This document shows positions 43,900-52,305 of a DNA stretch of 64,000 nt, in pieces; positions within the stretch are counted from its first letter, which is position 1, and every line of letters begins with the position of its first letter. This DNA comes from Pseudomonadota bacterium (GTDB lineage Bacteria > Pseudomonadota > Gammaproteobacteria > Steroidobacterales > Steroidobacteraceae), in NCBI GenBank assembly GCA_003242685.1, contig QGVD01000011.1, forward strand, positions 1 through 64,000. The letters are read 5' to 3'. A program made the position numbers and the translations under genes. The notes under the pieces were generated by a model, which saw nothing but the letters and a program-made list of their open reading frames with translations, was not told where the DNA came from and did no database searches.

Positions 43900-44651
43900 A
43901 AGGAGCCGGAAAACGAGAAGGGCCGGCGTCCCTGCGCATCCGGCGTGCCGAGGAACTGCAGCCTCTGAGCGAGCTCCGGCGGCGCGTCAGCGCGTGCGGC
44001 GATGAGCCCCTCGATGACGTAGCCGGGCTCAGGCTCGCGGACGAACTTCACCGTTCCCTGGAACGCGAAGGGACCGCCGGTGTCACGCAGCTCGCCTGTC
44101 GGGTCACCCGGTGCGGCGACTTCCGGAAAGACGATCAGATAGCTCCCCAGGCGATTGCCCGACTGCTGAACGTCGCGCAGCTCGATCCGCCCCGCGACGT
44201 CGGTAATTGCGCCGTCGTCCACCTCGAGCCTCTGGAGGTCCGCCTGCACGACACCCTGCAGCGCGGCAGGCACGAGCGGCAGGAGCTGCGGATCGAGACG
44301 CAGACTCGCCGTGAGGTTGCGCGCCGTGATGGATCCACCCGCGCTCACCTCGACATCGGCGCTCACGCGTCCTGCCGGAGGTTGCAGCGTGACGCCGGCG
44401 GCGAGCGTGCCGGTGAAGAGTCGCAGAGGCTTCAGGCGCCAGCTGAGCGCGCCGAGTGATGTGGGATTCGGGCGCGAGGCGTCGTTCAGCGCGAAGCTCG
44501 TGCAGGCACCTCGCCAGACGGTACCCGCGGCGCCGTGACAGGCGAGGCTTCCGGGCAGGAGGGCTGCAGCCCACGACGCGGGAAAGCGGACGATCAGGAC
44601 GATGAGGAACGCGACGGCAACGACCGCCCCGACCCTTAACCACCGCCTCAT
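43896..44651 (-). CDS. gspN: Type II secretion system protein N
   Basis: A 251-residue protein with one N-terminal membrane helix (about 8-30) and a periplasmic beta-rich domain. The PGSLACHGAAGTVWRGACTSFAL segment and the following LSWRLKPLRLFTGTL pattern are typical of GspN, a non-essential T2SS component thought to act at the inner-membrane platform. It is the last gene of the gsp operon, 18 bases after gspM. Confidence 0.85.
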   Translation of the reverse strand: MRRWLRVGAVVAVAFLIVLIVRFPASWAAALLPGSLACHGAAGTVWRGACTSFALNDASRPNPTSLGALSWRLKPLRLFTGTLAAGVTLQPPAGRVSADVEVSAGGSITARNLTASLRLDPQLLPLVPAALQGVVQADLQRLEVDDGAITDVAGRIELRDVQQSGNRLGSYLIVFPEVAAPGDPTGELRDTGGPFAFQGTVKFVREPEPGYVIEGLIAARADAPPELAQRLQFLGTPDAQGRRPFSFSGSF

Positions 44652-44669
44652 TCGATGCGGCCTTCCGGA

Positions 44670-45152
44670 TCAGCGTGCACGCAGCACGATGCCGGCATTG
44701 ACCCTGCCGGGTTCTCCCGCCGCATCCACGGTCGCGGATTCGACGCCGATGCCGTGCCGTTCCGCAAGGCGCGCGAGCCAGCCGACGAGGGTGTCGAACG
44801 GCGCCTTCTCGAGCCGCACCGACAGGAGACCCGTTCCCACCGGCTCGCTGCGCGTGAGTGAGCTTCCGAGTCCCGACTCGCGGGCCGCACGGTCGACGAT
44901 GACGATGAGCGACTCCTGCGACGTCGGGCGTTGCGGCGCAGAGCCCATCGCCGCGAGCTGAGGACCGACGCCACGGATCCACGCGAGGTCGGTCTGCTTG
45001 CGCGCGATGCGCGCTTCCGCCTGCGCGACGCTGCGATTGAGCGGCAGGATGACGGCGACGAGAAGGATCAGCACGGCAGCCACTGCGCCGAACAGCACGA
45101 TGCGCTGCTCGCGCTGCGACAGTCCGTAGAACCACGTCTGCAGCGCGTTCAT
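44670..45152 (-). CDS. gspM: Type II secretion system protein M
   Basis: A 160-residue bitopic inner-membrane protein: WFYGLSQREQRIVL at the N-terminus, helix at about 20-40, a coiled segment (about 43-60) and a small periplasmic ferredoxin-like domain. It binds GspL in the assembly platform. The ATG at 45152 shares one base with the gspL stop; a GTG one codon earlier is also possible. Confidence 0.87.
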   Translation of the reverse strand: MNALQTWFYGLSQREQRIVLFGAVAAVLILLVAVILPLNRSVAQAEARIARKQTDLAWIRGVGPQLAAMGSAPQRPTSQESLIVIVDRAARESGLGSSLTRSEPVGTGLLSVRLEKAPFDTLVGWLARLAERHGIGVESATVDAAGEPGRVNAGIVLRAR

Positions 45153-46402
45153 CACGCACCTCCGCCCTGGATGCGCACGCGGCCTTCGTATCCGCCGTCG
45201 ACGACGGTGCCGGACGTGAGATCGGCCTGCCAGCCGTTCGTGCGAAGCTGCTGACTGATGCGTTCGAGCGCATCCGCGTCCGGCGCGGTGATGCGCGCCT
45301 CGAGCGTCCCCTCGCGATAGCTCAGCGCCTTGACCACCGAGCCCGGTACGCCCTGGCGCGCCTGCGCGAGCGCGCCGAGCACCGCCAGCAGTCCCCGCGC
45401 ATGTTCGCTCTCGCGCGCTGCGAGGAGCTGCTGCTCCATGCGGCGCCGGATGTCGGGCGTCACCGGTTCACCGGGCATGACGGCGGCGATGGCCTCTGTG
45501 AGCGAAGCGTCGAGCTGCCGTTCCGTACGCTTCAGTATCGCGAGCTCCGCCGCCTTGCCCGCGAGATGGAGTCCGATCAGGCAGACGAGCAGCACGGCAG
45601 CCGTGCGCCACGCGCGCCAGCCCATGGCGTACGCGGTCTTCGGCGCATAGGCGCCCTGCAGAAGATTGATGGGATTCGCGTGCGGAAGCTGCTGCGCGTA
45701 GAGCGCGAGCGGTCCGCTCGTGAGGAGCTGCACCTTGATGCCGTCGAAGCGCTCACGCAGCGCTTCGACTTCGCGCGAGTGCCGCTGCCATTCGGCGGGA
45801 CCGACGTAGAGCACGAGAGGGCGTTTCGGGGACTGCTCCGCGTCGCCGCCGCCCGCGCACGCGAGCTCGAATGCGGTTTCGAGCGCATCTGCCGGCAGCG
45901 TGACCGGCATGCCGCCGACGGGACGCACGATGATTGCGTCCTCGTCGATCACCGCCACGGCCTGCGCGGGATTTGCGGGAACGAGCTCGCTGTCGGCATA
46001 CATCGCTTCGGGCGAAAGGCCCGCATTGCGCAGCTCGCTCAGCCATTCCTCGAGCAGCTCCCGCGAGACGACCGCCACGGGTATGCGGCTGCTCGCCGGG
46101 GAACGACGTCCGACCGCGAAGTGCAGGTTCTCGATGTCGTCCGCCACGTGCTCCTCGAGCGCGTAGGGCACCACCTGCAGGAGCTTCGCCCCGGAAGCCT
46201 TGGCGGGCAGCTCGGCGTCGGTCAGCAGTACGTCGGTGCCCGGCACGATCGCGCAGATCCGGCGTCCCGGGGCGAGCGAAGCCGCCTGCACCAGCGCACC
46301 CGCCTGGGGCGGAGCGACCACTCGTCCGGCGCCGTCGGCAACCATCCAGGTCGCCGCCTGGTCCGCGCTGCGGGGGAGTCTCAACAGGAGCCACTCTGCC
46401 AT
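45152..46402 (-). CDS. gspL: Type II secretion system protein L
   Basis: A 416-residue platform protein. The cytoplasmic actin-like domain (about 1-235) docks the secretion ATPase GspE, a single membrane helix lies at about 265-285, and the periplasmic GspL domain (about 330-410) pairs with GspM. The ALYAQQLPHANPINLLQGAY segment before the helix is typical. The C-terminus ends in a Gly-rich stretch. Confidence 0.9.
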   Translation of the reverse strand: MAEWLLLRLPRSADQAATWMVADGAGRVVAPPQAGALVQAASLAPGRRICAIVPGTDVLLTDAELPAKASGAKLLQVVPYALEEHVADDIENLHFAVGRRSPASSRIPVAVVSRELLEEWLSELRNAGLSPEAMYADSELVPANPAQAVAVIDEDAIIVRPVGGMPVTLPADALETAFELACAGGGDAEQSPKRPLVLYVGPAEWQRHSREVEALRERFDGIKVQLLTSGPLALYAQQLPHANPINLLQGAYAPKTAYAMGWRAWRTAAVLLVCLIGLHLAGKAAELAILKRTERQLDASLTEAIAAVMPGEPVTPDIRRRMEQQLLAARESEHARGLLAVLGALAQARQGVPGSVVKALSYREGTLEARITAPDADALERISQQLRTNGWQADLTSGTVVDGGYEGRVRIQGGGA

Positions 46403-46417
46403 GCAGGTCGGGGACTT

Positions 46418-47401
46418 TCAGTCTGGGGAATAACTGCGCTGGATGACGCGCGTGCCGTTCTGCTCGTGCAGCAGGAGACTGTACAAGGCGATCTGAGTAG
46501 TGCCAATAGTGACGACGCTGGTCAGCCGGTAGTACTTCGAATCTTCGCCGACACGCTGAGCGATCGCCTGGCGGAGCTGCTCGTCGCGCTCTTCGGACTC
46601 CAGCACCTGCCTGAAGTCATCGGCCGTCGGCCAGCAGCCGTCTTCCTCGCGCTGACGGGAGAGGTTCTCGGGGTCCCGGCTGAACTCCTCGTAGGCCGGC
46701 CCGATCATCGCGTCGAGGAGCGCGGCCGAAGCCGTGCAGACGTTGATCGTCGCGTCGCGCGGCAGTGCCGTCACGTACGGCGCGAGCCTCAGATAACGCT
46801 CGCGCCCGAACTCCGGCAGGGCGAGGAGCTCGGACGGGCTCGTGATGAGCGTGTTCGGGGTGCGATAGGGCGGATCGAATGCCGTGTACGTGCCGTCTTC
46901 GGCGCCGTCGAAGTCTTCCGTGGCGATGTTGGCATCGATCCAGTCGGCGATGAGCTCGGCCCACTTCTCCTCGAGCCCGAGCTTCGCGAGCAGGCGCTCG
47001 AAGATCTCCATGGCGACCGGGTCGCGCTGCCCCTGTGCATCCACGAGGCTGTTGAGATTGAAACGCCCCTGCAGGTCGGTCAGGCCGGCTTCGAGCACCA
47101 CGCCGGGGATGATCTCGACCGGACCGACCGGCTGCGCCCATGGCTCCTGCAGATGATCGCGCGCGACACCGCCCCGGGCGTCGCTGCGGGCATCCTCGCG
47201 CAGCACGTAGGCGGCGAGCGCTTCGGCGCCCTGCGCGACGAGCAGCGCCTGCTCGAAGGCGAAGGTGGCCGTCGCGCGCCGCGCCATCATGCCGCTGTGG
47301 AAGGCGATCGCCGTCGCGAGCATCGTGCCGAGCGCGACGAGCAGCACGGCGGCGAGCATCGCGACACCGCGTTGGCGGCAGCGGATGACGCGCGGGCTCA
47401 C
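46418..47401 (-). CDS. gspK: Type II secretion minor pseudopilin GspK
   Basis: The large tip pseudopilin, 327 residues. The prepilin signal RQRGVAMLAAVLLVALG carries the cleavage glycine, and the globular region contains GRFNLNSLVD, a GspK marker, and an alpha-domain insertion rich in Asp (WIDANIATEDFDGAEDG) that binds calcium in homologues. GTG start at 47401 overlaps the gspJ stop as GTGA. It forms the tip complex with GspI and GspJ. Confidence 0.92.
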   Translation of the reverse strand: MSPRVIRCRQRGVAMLAAVLLVALGTMLATAIAFHSGMMARRATATFAFEQALLVAQGAEALAAYVLREDARSDARGGVARDHLQEPWAQPVGPVEIIPGVVLEAGLTDLQGRFNLNSLVDAQGQRDPVAMEIFERLLAKLGLEEKWAELIADWIDANIATEDFDGAEDGTYTAFDPPYRTPNTLITSPSELLALPEFGRERYLRLAPYVTALPRDATINVCTASAALLDAMIGPAYEEFSRDPENLSRQREEDGCWPTADDFRQVLESEERDEQLRQAIAQRVGEDSKYYRLTSVVTIGTTQIALYSLLLHEQNGTRVIQRSYSPD

Positions 47402-48033
47402 GACGCCACCTCGATGATGCGCACGATCGTGCCCCAGTCCTCGAGCTCGAGCACGATCTCCACGGCGATCGGCCGCATGCGCAGCCGCGGGTCGAGACCG
47501 ATCGGACCGGCGCCCCGGGGTATGTTCGACTGCGGCGGCCACTGGTCGCGCCACTGCCGCGTCGGATCCATGTAACGGAAGCGCACGCTGCGCACACCGT
47601 CGAGCAGATCGCGCCGCACGGGCGTGTTGGCGAGCGTCGGATCGAGCACGCGCCAGTGCAGGCGACGCAGCGTGCCGTCCTCGAGCACGTAGGCGACACG
47701 CTGCAGGGCGGGGCGCTGGATGCCGGCGGGGTTCGCCCAGCCGGCGCGCGTGAACGCGACGAGTGGCTGGCTTTCCGCCGATCCGATGAGCGCCGGCTGC
47801 ATGCCGTCTCCGACGGGCTCGCGCACCGGGCGCGGCGCAACCTGCGAGAAGTCCTGCGCGAGAATGCGCATCGCGTTCTGCACGGCAGAGAGGCGATCCT
47901 GTCGGGCGCGCAGACCTTCTCTCTCGTTGAGTCCCTGATTGATCGCCGCGTAACCCATCGCGAAGATGATCGCGGTGATGAACATCGCGACGAGCAGCTC
48001 GACGAGCGTGAAGCCGCGGGCGCGCATGCTCAC
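47398..48033 (-). CDS. gspJ: Type II secretion minor pseudopilin GspJ
   Basis: A 211-residue pseudopilin with cleavage site ARGFTLVELLVAMFITAII and hydrophobic N-terminal helix. The VAYVLEDGTLRRLHW segment and the wrapped beta domain are usual for GspJ. The start is GTG 48033, overlapping gspI as GTGA; ATG 48027 is an alternative two codons in. Confidence 0.9.
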   Translation of the reverse strand: MSMRARGFTLVELLVAMFITAIIFAMGYAAINQGLNEREGLRARQDRLSAVQNAMRILAQDFSQVAPRPVREPVGDGMQPALIGSAESQPLVAFTRAGWANPAGIQRPALQRVAYVLEDGTLRRLHWRVLDPTLANTPVRRDLLDGVRSVRFRYMDPTRQWRDQWPPQSNIPRGAGPIGLDPRLRMRPIAVEIVLELEDWGTIVRIIEVAS

Positions 48034-48620
48034 TCCACCGGAGGCGTACCGGACGGCGGAATGACGGGTTCGCCTTCCGGCGTGCCGGGCTGTCCGCGTC
48101 TGCGTGTGCGCTGTTGACGACCCGGTGTGGAAGAGTCATCGCCGGGGCCGACGCCCGCGCCCGTCTCCTGCGGCCCCGTGCGCATCCATTCGTCGCCGAT
48201 TCCGGTCGGCGGTGTGATCGCATCGCCGATCACGCCGCTCAACTGGGCGAGCCAGCCGCCGCGCGCGTTCGCCGGCGTATCGGCGGGACGCACGCGCACG
48301 TCGATGCGCAGAATGCCCTCGACTTCCGACTCGAGCACTTCCTGCTCCCAGCTCCAGCGGCGGCCGGCGAGCTCGCTCTCACCGGTCGACTTGCCGACTT
48401 CGGGACGCTGACGCTGCAGACGGACCTCGGCGATGCGGTTGAGCCCGACCCATTCCGCGAACTGCTTGTCACGCAGATACGCCGTACCGTCGGCCGCCGA
48501 GCTCATCGCGGCGAGCAGCGCGGACATGCCGACGGCGACGATCACGAGCGCGACGAGCACTTCGACCAGGGTGAAACCGTGCGCGTCACGCCGTTCGATC
48601 CTGTGTGTGCGCTCGCGCAT
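48030..48620 (-). CDS. gspI: Type II secretion minor pseudopilin GspI with a long disordered tail
   Basis: The signal AHGFTLVEVLVALVIVAVG places cleavage after Gly15, and the core runs to about residue 130 with NRIAEVRLQRQRP and RWSWEQEVLES, typical of GspI. The remaining 60 or so residues are Gly/Pro/Thr/Arg-rich (DDSSTPGRQQRTRRRGQPG), which normal GspI proteins (about 125 residues) lack. The tail may come from low-complexity expansion before the gspJ overlap. Confidence 0.9.
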   Translation of the reverse strand: MRERTHRIERRDAHGFTLVEVLVALVIVAVGMSALLAAMSSAADGTAYLRDKQFAEWVGLNRIAEVRLQRQRPEVGKSTGESELAGRRWSWEQEVLESEVEGILRIDVRVRPADTPANARGGWLAQLSGVIGDAITPPTGIGDEWMRTGPQETGAGVGPGDDSSTPGRQQRTRRRGQPGTPEGEPVIPPSGTPPVE

Positions 48621-48638
48621 GGGGTCACAGCAGGGCGA

Positions 48639-49193
48639 TCAGCGCCTGCGCTCCTCTTCGTCCTGACGCGCGATGCGACCCTGCTCGTCGGCGGCGAGCG
48701 TGACGTGCGGGCCTTCGCTCTCGCGCTGCAGAGTGAGCTCGAACGGTGTGAGATCGCCGTTCGAGAAGATCATGATGTGAGGTGTCAGGTCCTTCTCGTC
48801 ACGCGGCCGGTTCAGAACGACGGGACGCCCCTCGACGATCAGCCGGATCGAAAGCCCTTCGGGGAGCCTGCGCTCGCGCAGGATGTCGTCGTCGGCGACT
48901 TCGACCCAGAGCTCCCGGCGGGGATCGAACGTGACGAAGCGGTACGAGTTCTCTCTGCACAGGAGCCCGTACTCGCGGGTCTGCAGCTCCGCCTGCTCGC
49001 GCACGTAGTTCATGAGCTGCTCGAGGCGCCGGCTCTCCGTCTCGAGCTGCTGGTCCTCGCCCCGCGCCCCGAAGGTGATGAGCGCAGTCGCCGAGACGAG
49101 CGCGATGATCACGACGATGACCAGCAGCTCGACCAGCGTGAAGCCGCGCGGCGTGCGGGGCAGGGGAACTGCGCGAGCGTGCACCATGGCCAT
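48639..49193 (-). CDS. gspH: Type II secretion minor pseudopilin GspH
   Basis: A 184-residue protein with prepilin signal PRGFTLVELLVIVVIIALVS and a C-terminal GspH beta domain; the ENSYRFVTFDPRRELWVEV region is typical. It caps the pseudopilus together with GspI, J and K. Two in-frame ATGs (49193, 49187) are possible. Located 32 bases after gspG. Confidence 0.9.
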   Translation of the reverse strand: MAMVHARAVPLPRTPRGFTLVELLVIVVIIALVSATALITFGARGEDQQLETESRRLEQLMNYVREQAELQTREYGLLCRENSYRFVTFDPRRELWVEVADDDILRERRLPEGLSIRLIVEGRPVVLNRPRDEKDLTPHIMIFSNGDLTPFELTLQRESEGPHVTLAADEQGRIARQDEEERRR

Positions 49194-49225
49194 CGGTATG
49201 GTGCGCCGCGCCGCACGGCGTGGCG

Positions 49226-49705
49226 CTACTCGTCCAGATTCCAGTTGCCGATGTCCGCGTCGACGCCCTCACCGCCGGGCTGGCCGTCGGCGCCGAACGA
49301 GAACAGGTCGTACTCGCGACCACGCGTTCCCGGATACACGTACTGGTAGTCGTTGCCCCACGGATCCTTGTTGAGGCGCTGCAGATAGCCGCCGGGTCGC
49401 CAGTTGCGGATCGTGGGATCGGCCGGCTGCTGCACGAGCGCCCGCAGTCCCTGCTCGGTGGTCGGGTACTTGAAGTTGTCGAGCTTGAACATCGTGAGCG
49501 CGGTCTCGAAGGCCTGGATGTCCTGCTTGGCCTTGGAGATGCGCGCGTCATCCACGCGGCCCACCACCTGCGGCACGATGACCGCCGCGAGCAGGCCGAT
49601 GATGACCACGACGACCATGATCTCGATGAGTGTGAAGCCCCGCTGGCGCGCGCGGCGCCCGGTGAGGCCTCTGCTAAGCTCGCGAAGGGATGGAGGGTGC
49701 TTCAT
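49226..49705 (-). CDS. gspG: Type II secretion major pseudopilin GspG
   Basis: The main subunit of the T2SS pseudopilus. The 159-residue protein has the prepilin site RQRGFTLIEIMVVVVIIGLL and the conserved DNFKYPTTEQGLRALV and DPWGNDYQYVYPG loops, with the C-terminal Asp-rich calcium site (GGEGVDADIGNWN). I chose ATG 49705: it gives a short basic leader and lies downstream of a TATGAT hexamer, whereas ATG 49750 would be inside the promoter. First gene of the gsp operon. Confidence 0.94.
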   Translation of the reverse strand: MKHPPSLRELSRGLTGRRARQRGFTLIEIMVVVVIIGLLAAVIVPQVVGRVDDARISKAKQDIQAFETALTMFKLDNFKYPTTEQGLRALVQQPADPTIRNWRPGGYLQRLNKDPWGNDYQYVYPGTRGREYDLFSFGADGQPGGEGVDADIGNWNLDE

Positions 49706-49745
49706 AGCCTCGTTGCGCCACTTCAGGGCGTGCGAAACGGCCGGG

Positions 49746-49751
49746 ATCATA
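49746..49751 (-). promoter_or_regulatory. Candidate -10 element of the gsp operon
   Basis: TATGAT (minus strand, 49751-49746) lies 41 bases before the gspG ATG and only a few bases from the divergent rhombosortase start. No strong -35 is visible; that region lies inside the rhombosortase gene. Confidence 0.4.
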
Positions 49752-49755
49752 GCAA

Positions 49756-50373
49756 ATGAACGTCCGGATTCCTGCGAGCGGTTTCAAAAGGCTGCTCGAG
49801 TCGCTCAATTGCGACGGCGCGCGCGGCGCATGGCTTCTCGCCCTTTGCGCGCTGCTCTTGCTGCCCGAACTCGCAGGCGACGCGGGCCGTGAGCTGCTGC
49901 GCTACGAGCGCGAAGCCCTCAGGGGCGGCGAGTGGTGGCGTTTCCTCACGGCTCACTTCGTTCACCTCGACGCTGAGCATGCGGCGCTCAATGCGCTCGG
50001 TCTCGTGCTCCTCTGGGCATTGTTCGCGCGCGACTTCAGCCCCTTTCGCTGGCTCGCCATCGCCGCTGCGGCGGTGGTGGCGATCGGCGCGGGACTGTGG
50101 CTGCGATCTACGACCGTCGAATGGTACGTGGGTTCCTCGGGCGTGCTGCACGGGATCCTCGCAGCGGGAACAGTGGCTCACGTGCGCCGCAGGGAACTGG
50201 ATGGGTGGCTCCTGGCGGCGATCCTCGTGGCGAAGCTCGCCTGGGAGCAGTGGGCGGGGGCTGTGACGTTGCTCGACAGCGAGACGCCGGTCGTCGTCGA
50301 TGCACATCTCTACGGAGCGCTCGGCGGGCTCGCCGCGGCGCTGTGCCTGAACTCCCGAAGTGAGCCGCTATAA
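49756..50373 (+). CDS. rrtA: Rhombosortase (rhomboid-family intramembrane serine protease)
   Basis: A 205-residue polytopic protein with about six hydrophobic segments. It has the rhomboid catalytic motif as VGSSGVLHGIL with nucleophile S128, and H184 in VVVDAHLYGALGG. The N-terminal loop FLTAHFVHLDAEHAALN is also typical. The SGVLHG variant marks rhombosortases, which process proteins with a C-terminal GlyGly-CTERM anchor that reach the surface through type II secretion. It is divergent from gspG, which fits that link. Its stop codon lies within the -10 element of fabD. Confidence 0.88.
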   Translation: MNVRIPASGFKRLLESLNCDGARGAWLLALCALLLLPELAGDAGRELLRYEREALRGGEWWRFLTAHFVHLDAEHAALNALGLVLLWALFARDFSPFRWLAIAAAAVVAIGAGLWLRSTTVEWYVGSSGVLHGILAAGTVAHVRRRELDGWLLAAILVAKLAWEQWAGAVTLLDSETPVVVDAHLYGALGGLAAALCLNSRSEPL

Positions 50374-50374
50374 T
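50369..50374 (+). promoter_or_regulatory. Perfect -10 element for the fab operon
   Basis: TATAAT at 50369-50374 overlaps the TAA stop (50371-50373) of the rhombosortase gene, 46 bases before the fabD ATG. The -35 region is poor. A promoter here would make the fab operon independent of the gene before it. Confidence 0.55.
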
Positions 50375-50420
50375 CCGCCGCTTCTTCGGTCCGCACCACC
50401 TTGGTGCCCCAGGATTCGTG

Positions 50421-51377
50421 ATGTCGTTTGCTTTCGTGTTTCCCGGGCAGGGCTCGCAGTCCGTCGGCATGCTCGCGTCCCTCGCGGCGGAAGCGCCCGC
50501 CGTGCGCGCGACCTTCGACGAGGCTTCGAAGGTGCTCGGCTATGACATGTGGAAGCTGACTCAGGAAGGCCCTGCCGAGCAGCTCGACTCCACTGAGTAC
50601 ACGCAGCCGGTGATGCTGGCCGCGGGTGTCGCCACCTGGCGCGTGTGGCGCGAGGAGGGCGGGCCCGATCCTGCCGTGGTGGCGGGGCACAGCCTCGGCG
50701 AGTTCACGGCACTGGTGTGCGCCGGCGTGCTGCAGTTCGGTGCCGCGCTCGAGCTCGTGCGTTTCCGCGGACGGGTGATGCAGGAGGCGGTGCCTCAGGG
50801 TACCGGCGCGATGGCGGCGATCCTCGGTCTCGAGGATGCCGACATCGAAGCGGCCTGTCGCGAAGCGGCGCAGGGTCAGGTCGTCGAAGCCGTGAACTTC
50901 AACTCGCCCGGACAGACCGTCATCGCCGGTCACGCGGAAGCGGTTCAGCGCGCGATCGAGGCGGCGAAGGCCCGCGGCGCGAAGCGCGCAGTGCCGCTGC
51001 CGGTGAGCGTGCCGTCGCACAGCAGCCTGATGGAGGCTGCGGCCGAGCGTTTCGCCGCCCGGCTTGCCGAGGTCGAGCTGAGCGCGCCGACGATCCGCTA
51101 CGTGAGCGCGGTCGATGCGCGCGCCTATCGGGATCCGGCGGAGATCCGCGCGCTGTTGTCGCGGCAGCTCGCGCGTCCCGTGCGCTGGTCCGATACCGTT
51201 CGCGCGCTTCTCGCTGAGGGCGTGAGCGCGCTGATCGAATGCGGTCCCGGCAAGGTGCTCACGGGTCTCAACCGGCGCATCGAACGGCGCGCCGACCTCC
51301 ACTGCCTCGCGCTCGAGGACCGCGCTTCCATTCAATCGGCCGTTCGGACCGTCAGGGGAGAATCGCATGCTGGATAA
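50421..51377 (+). CDS. fabD: Malonyl-CoA:ACP transacylase
   Basis: Loads malonyl groups onto ACP. The 318-residue protein starts MSFAFVFPGQGSQ and has nucleophile S91 in VAGHSLGEF and the catalytic histidine in VSVPSHSSLM, with the QPVMLAAGVA helix region. AGGA is placed six bases before the ATG. It overlaps fabG by 11 bases. The plsX-fabH genes that usually precede it are absent here. Confidence 0.97.
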   Translation: MSFAFVFPGQGSQSVGMLASLAAEAPAVRATFDEASKVLGYDMWKLTQEGPAEQLDSTEYTQPVMLAAGVATWRVWREEGGPDPAVVAGHSLGEFTALVCAGVLQFGAALELVRFRGRVMQEAVPQGTGAMAAILGLEDADIEAACREAAQGQVVEAVNFNSPGQTVIAGHAEAVQRAIEAAKARGAKRAVPLPVSVPSHSSLMEAAAERFAARLAEVELSAPTIRYVSAVDARAYRDPAEIRALLSRQLARPVRWSDTVRALLAEGVSALIECGPGKVLTGLNRRIERRADLHCLALEDRASIQSAVRTVRGESHAG

Positions 51378-52107
51378 GGACGTAGCCCTCGTCACGGGTG
51401 CCTCGCGCGGCATCGGCAGGGCGATCGCGCTCGCGCTGGCGGGTGCGGGTGCACGGGTGGTCGGCACCTCGACGACGGCCGAAGGTGCGGCCGCGTTCAC
51501 GTCGCTGCTGGCGTCGCATGGATACAACGGACGCGGCGCGGTGCTGGACGTCAGCAGCGCGGAGTCCATCGATGCGCTGCTCGCGGACATGGAAGGGGCG
51601 GAGGGCCTGCCGACGATCCTGGTCAACAACGCCGCGATCACGCGCGACATGCTGCTGCTGCGCATGAAAGCGGAGGACTGGGATCAGGTCATCAACACCA
51701 ACCTGACGTCCGTGTTCCGCCTGTCCAAGGCCTGTCTCAAGCGCATGATGAAGGAGCGCCGCGGCCGGATCGTGAACATCACCTCCATCGTGGGCGTGAC
51801 GGGAAACCCCGGACAGACCAACTACTCGGCCGCGAAAGCGGGGGTCATCGGTTTCACCAAGTCGCTCGCGAAGGAAGTCGCCTCGCGCGGCATCACGGTG
51901 AACGCCGTCGCGCCGGGCTTCATCGACACCGACATGACCCGCGCGCTCAGCGAGGAGCAGCGTGCCGCGCTGCAGGCTCAGATCCCCATGCAGCGTCTGG
52001 GCACTCCGGAGGACGTCGCGGCCGCCGTGCTGTTCCTGGTTTCACCCCAGGCCGGCTACATCACCGGCGAGACGCTGCACGTCAACGGCGGGATGTACAT
52101 GCCCTGA
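51367..52107 (+). CDS. fabG: 3-oxoacyl-ACP reductase
   Basis: A 246-residue SDR enzyme reducing 3-ketoacyl-ACP with NADPH. Cofactor motif TGASRGIG (10-17), NNAAITRD (87-94), catalytic S140, Y153 and K157 in NYSAAKAG, and the C-terminal ITGETLHVNGGMYM loop are all present. Its start lies within the end of fabD, indicating coupled translation. Confidence 0.97.
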   Translation: MLDKDVALVTGASRGIGRAIALALAGAGARVVGTSTTAEGAAAFTSLLASHGYNGRGAVLDVSSAESIDALLADMEGAEGLPTILVNNAAITRDMLLLRMKAEDWDQVINTNLTSVFRLSKACLKRMMKERRGRIVNITSIVGVTGNPGQTNYSAAKAGVIGFTKSLAKEVASRGITVNAVAPGFIDTDMTRALSEEQRAALQAQIPMQRLGTPEDVAAAVLFLVSPQAGYITGETLHVNGGMYMP

Positions 52108-52121
52108 CACGGCTACGTTGG

Positions 52122-52142
52122 GCCGGCGCCACAGGCGCCGGC
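52122..52142 (+). terminator. Hairpin after fabG
   Basis: GCCGGCGCC, loop ACA, GGCGCCGGC forms a 9-bp perfect stem 14 bases after the fabG stop. No T-run follows. It may partly end the fabDG message and let acpP be expressed from its own promoter. Confidence 0.5.
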
Positions 52143-52195
52143 ACGGCGGCGCCCGCAATGCAGCGCAGATGTCGAGTTTCACGAGAAAAAACAAT

Positions 52196-52243
52196 CACTC
52201 GCACCGTTCGCGAGTGGCACCCCCGGGGGTGTTCCCCTACAAT
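52196..52243 (+). promoter_or_regulatory. Candidate acpP promoter with two inverted repeats
   Basis: TACAAT (52238-52243) is a good -10 hexamer 62 bases before the acpP ATG. Upstream lie the inverted repeat CACTCGC...GCGAGTG (52196-52202 and 52210-52216) and the palindrome CACCCCCGGGGGTG (52218-52231), which fills the spacer. The -35 hexamer (TGGCAC, 52215-52220) is poor, so an activator or a repressor acting at these repeats is conceivable. Confidence 0.45.
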
Positions 52244-52305
52244 ACCGCGCCCGTGCCACCGGCGGGGTGCGCACGCACGCGTCAACGTCAAAAGGACAGA
52301 ATCTG

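Noticed and set aside
45401..47575. 724-codon plus-strand frame opposite gspK and gspL
   Set aside because: Antisense shadow of the gsp operon.
52215..52231. Sigma-54 promoter (TGGCAC) before acpP
   Set aside because: The second element TTGC is missing at the required distance; the region is better read as part of a sigma-70 promoter with palindromes.
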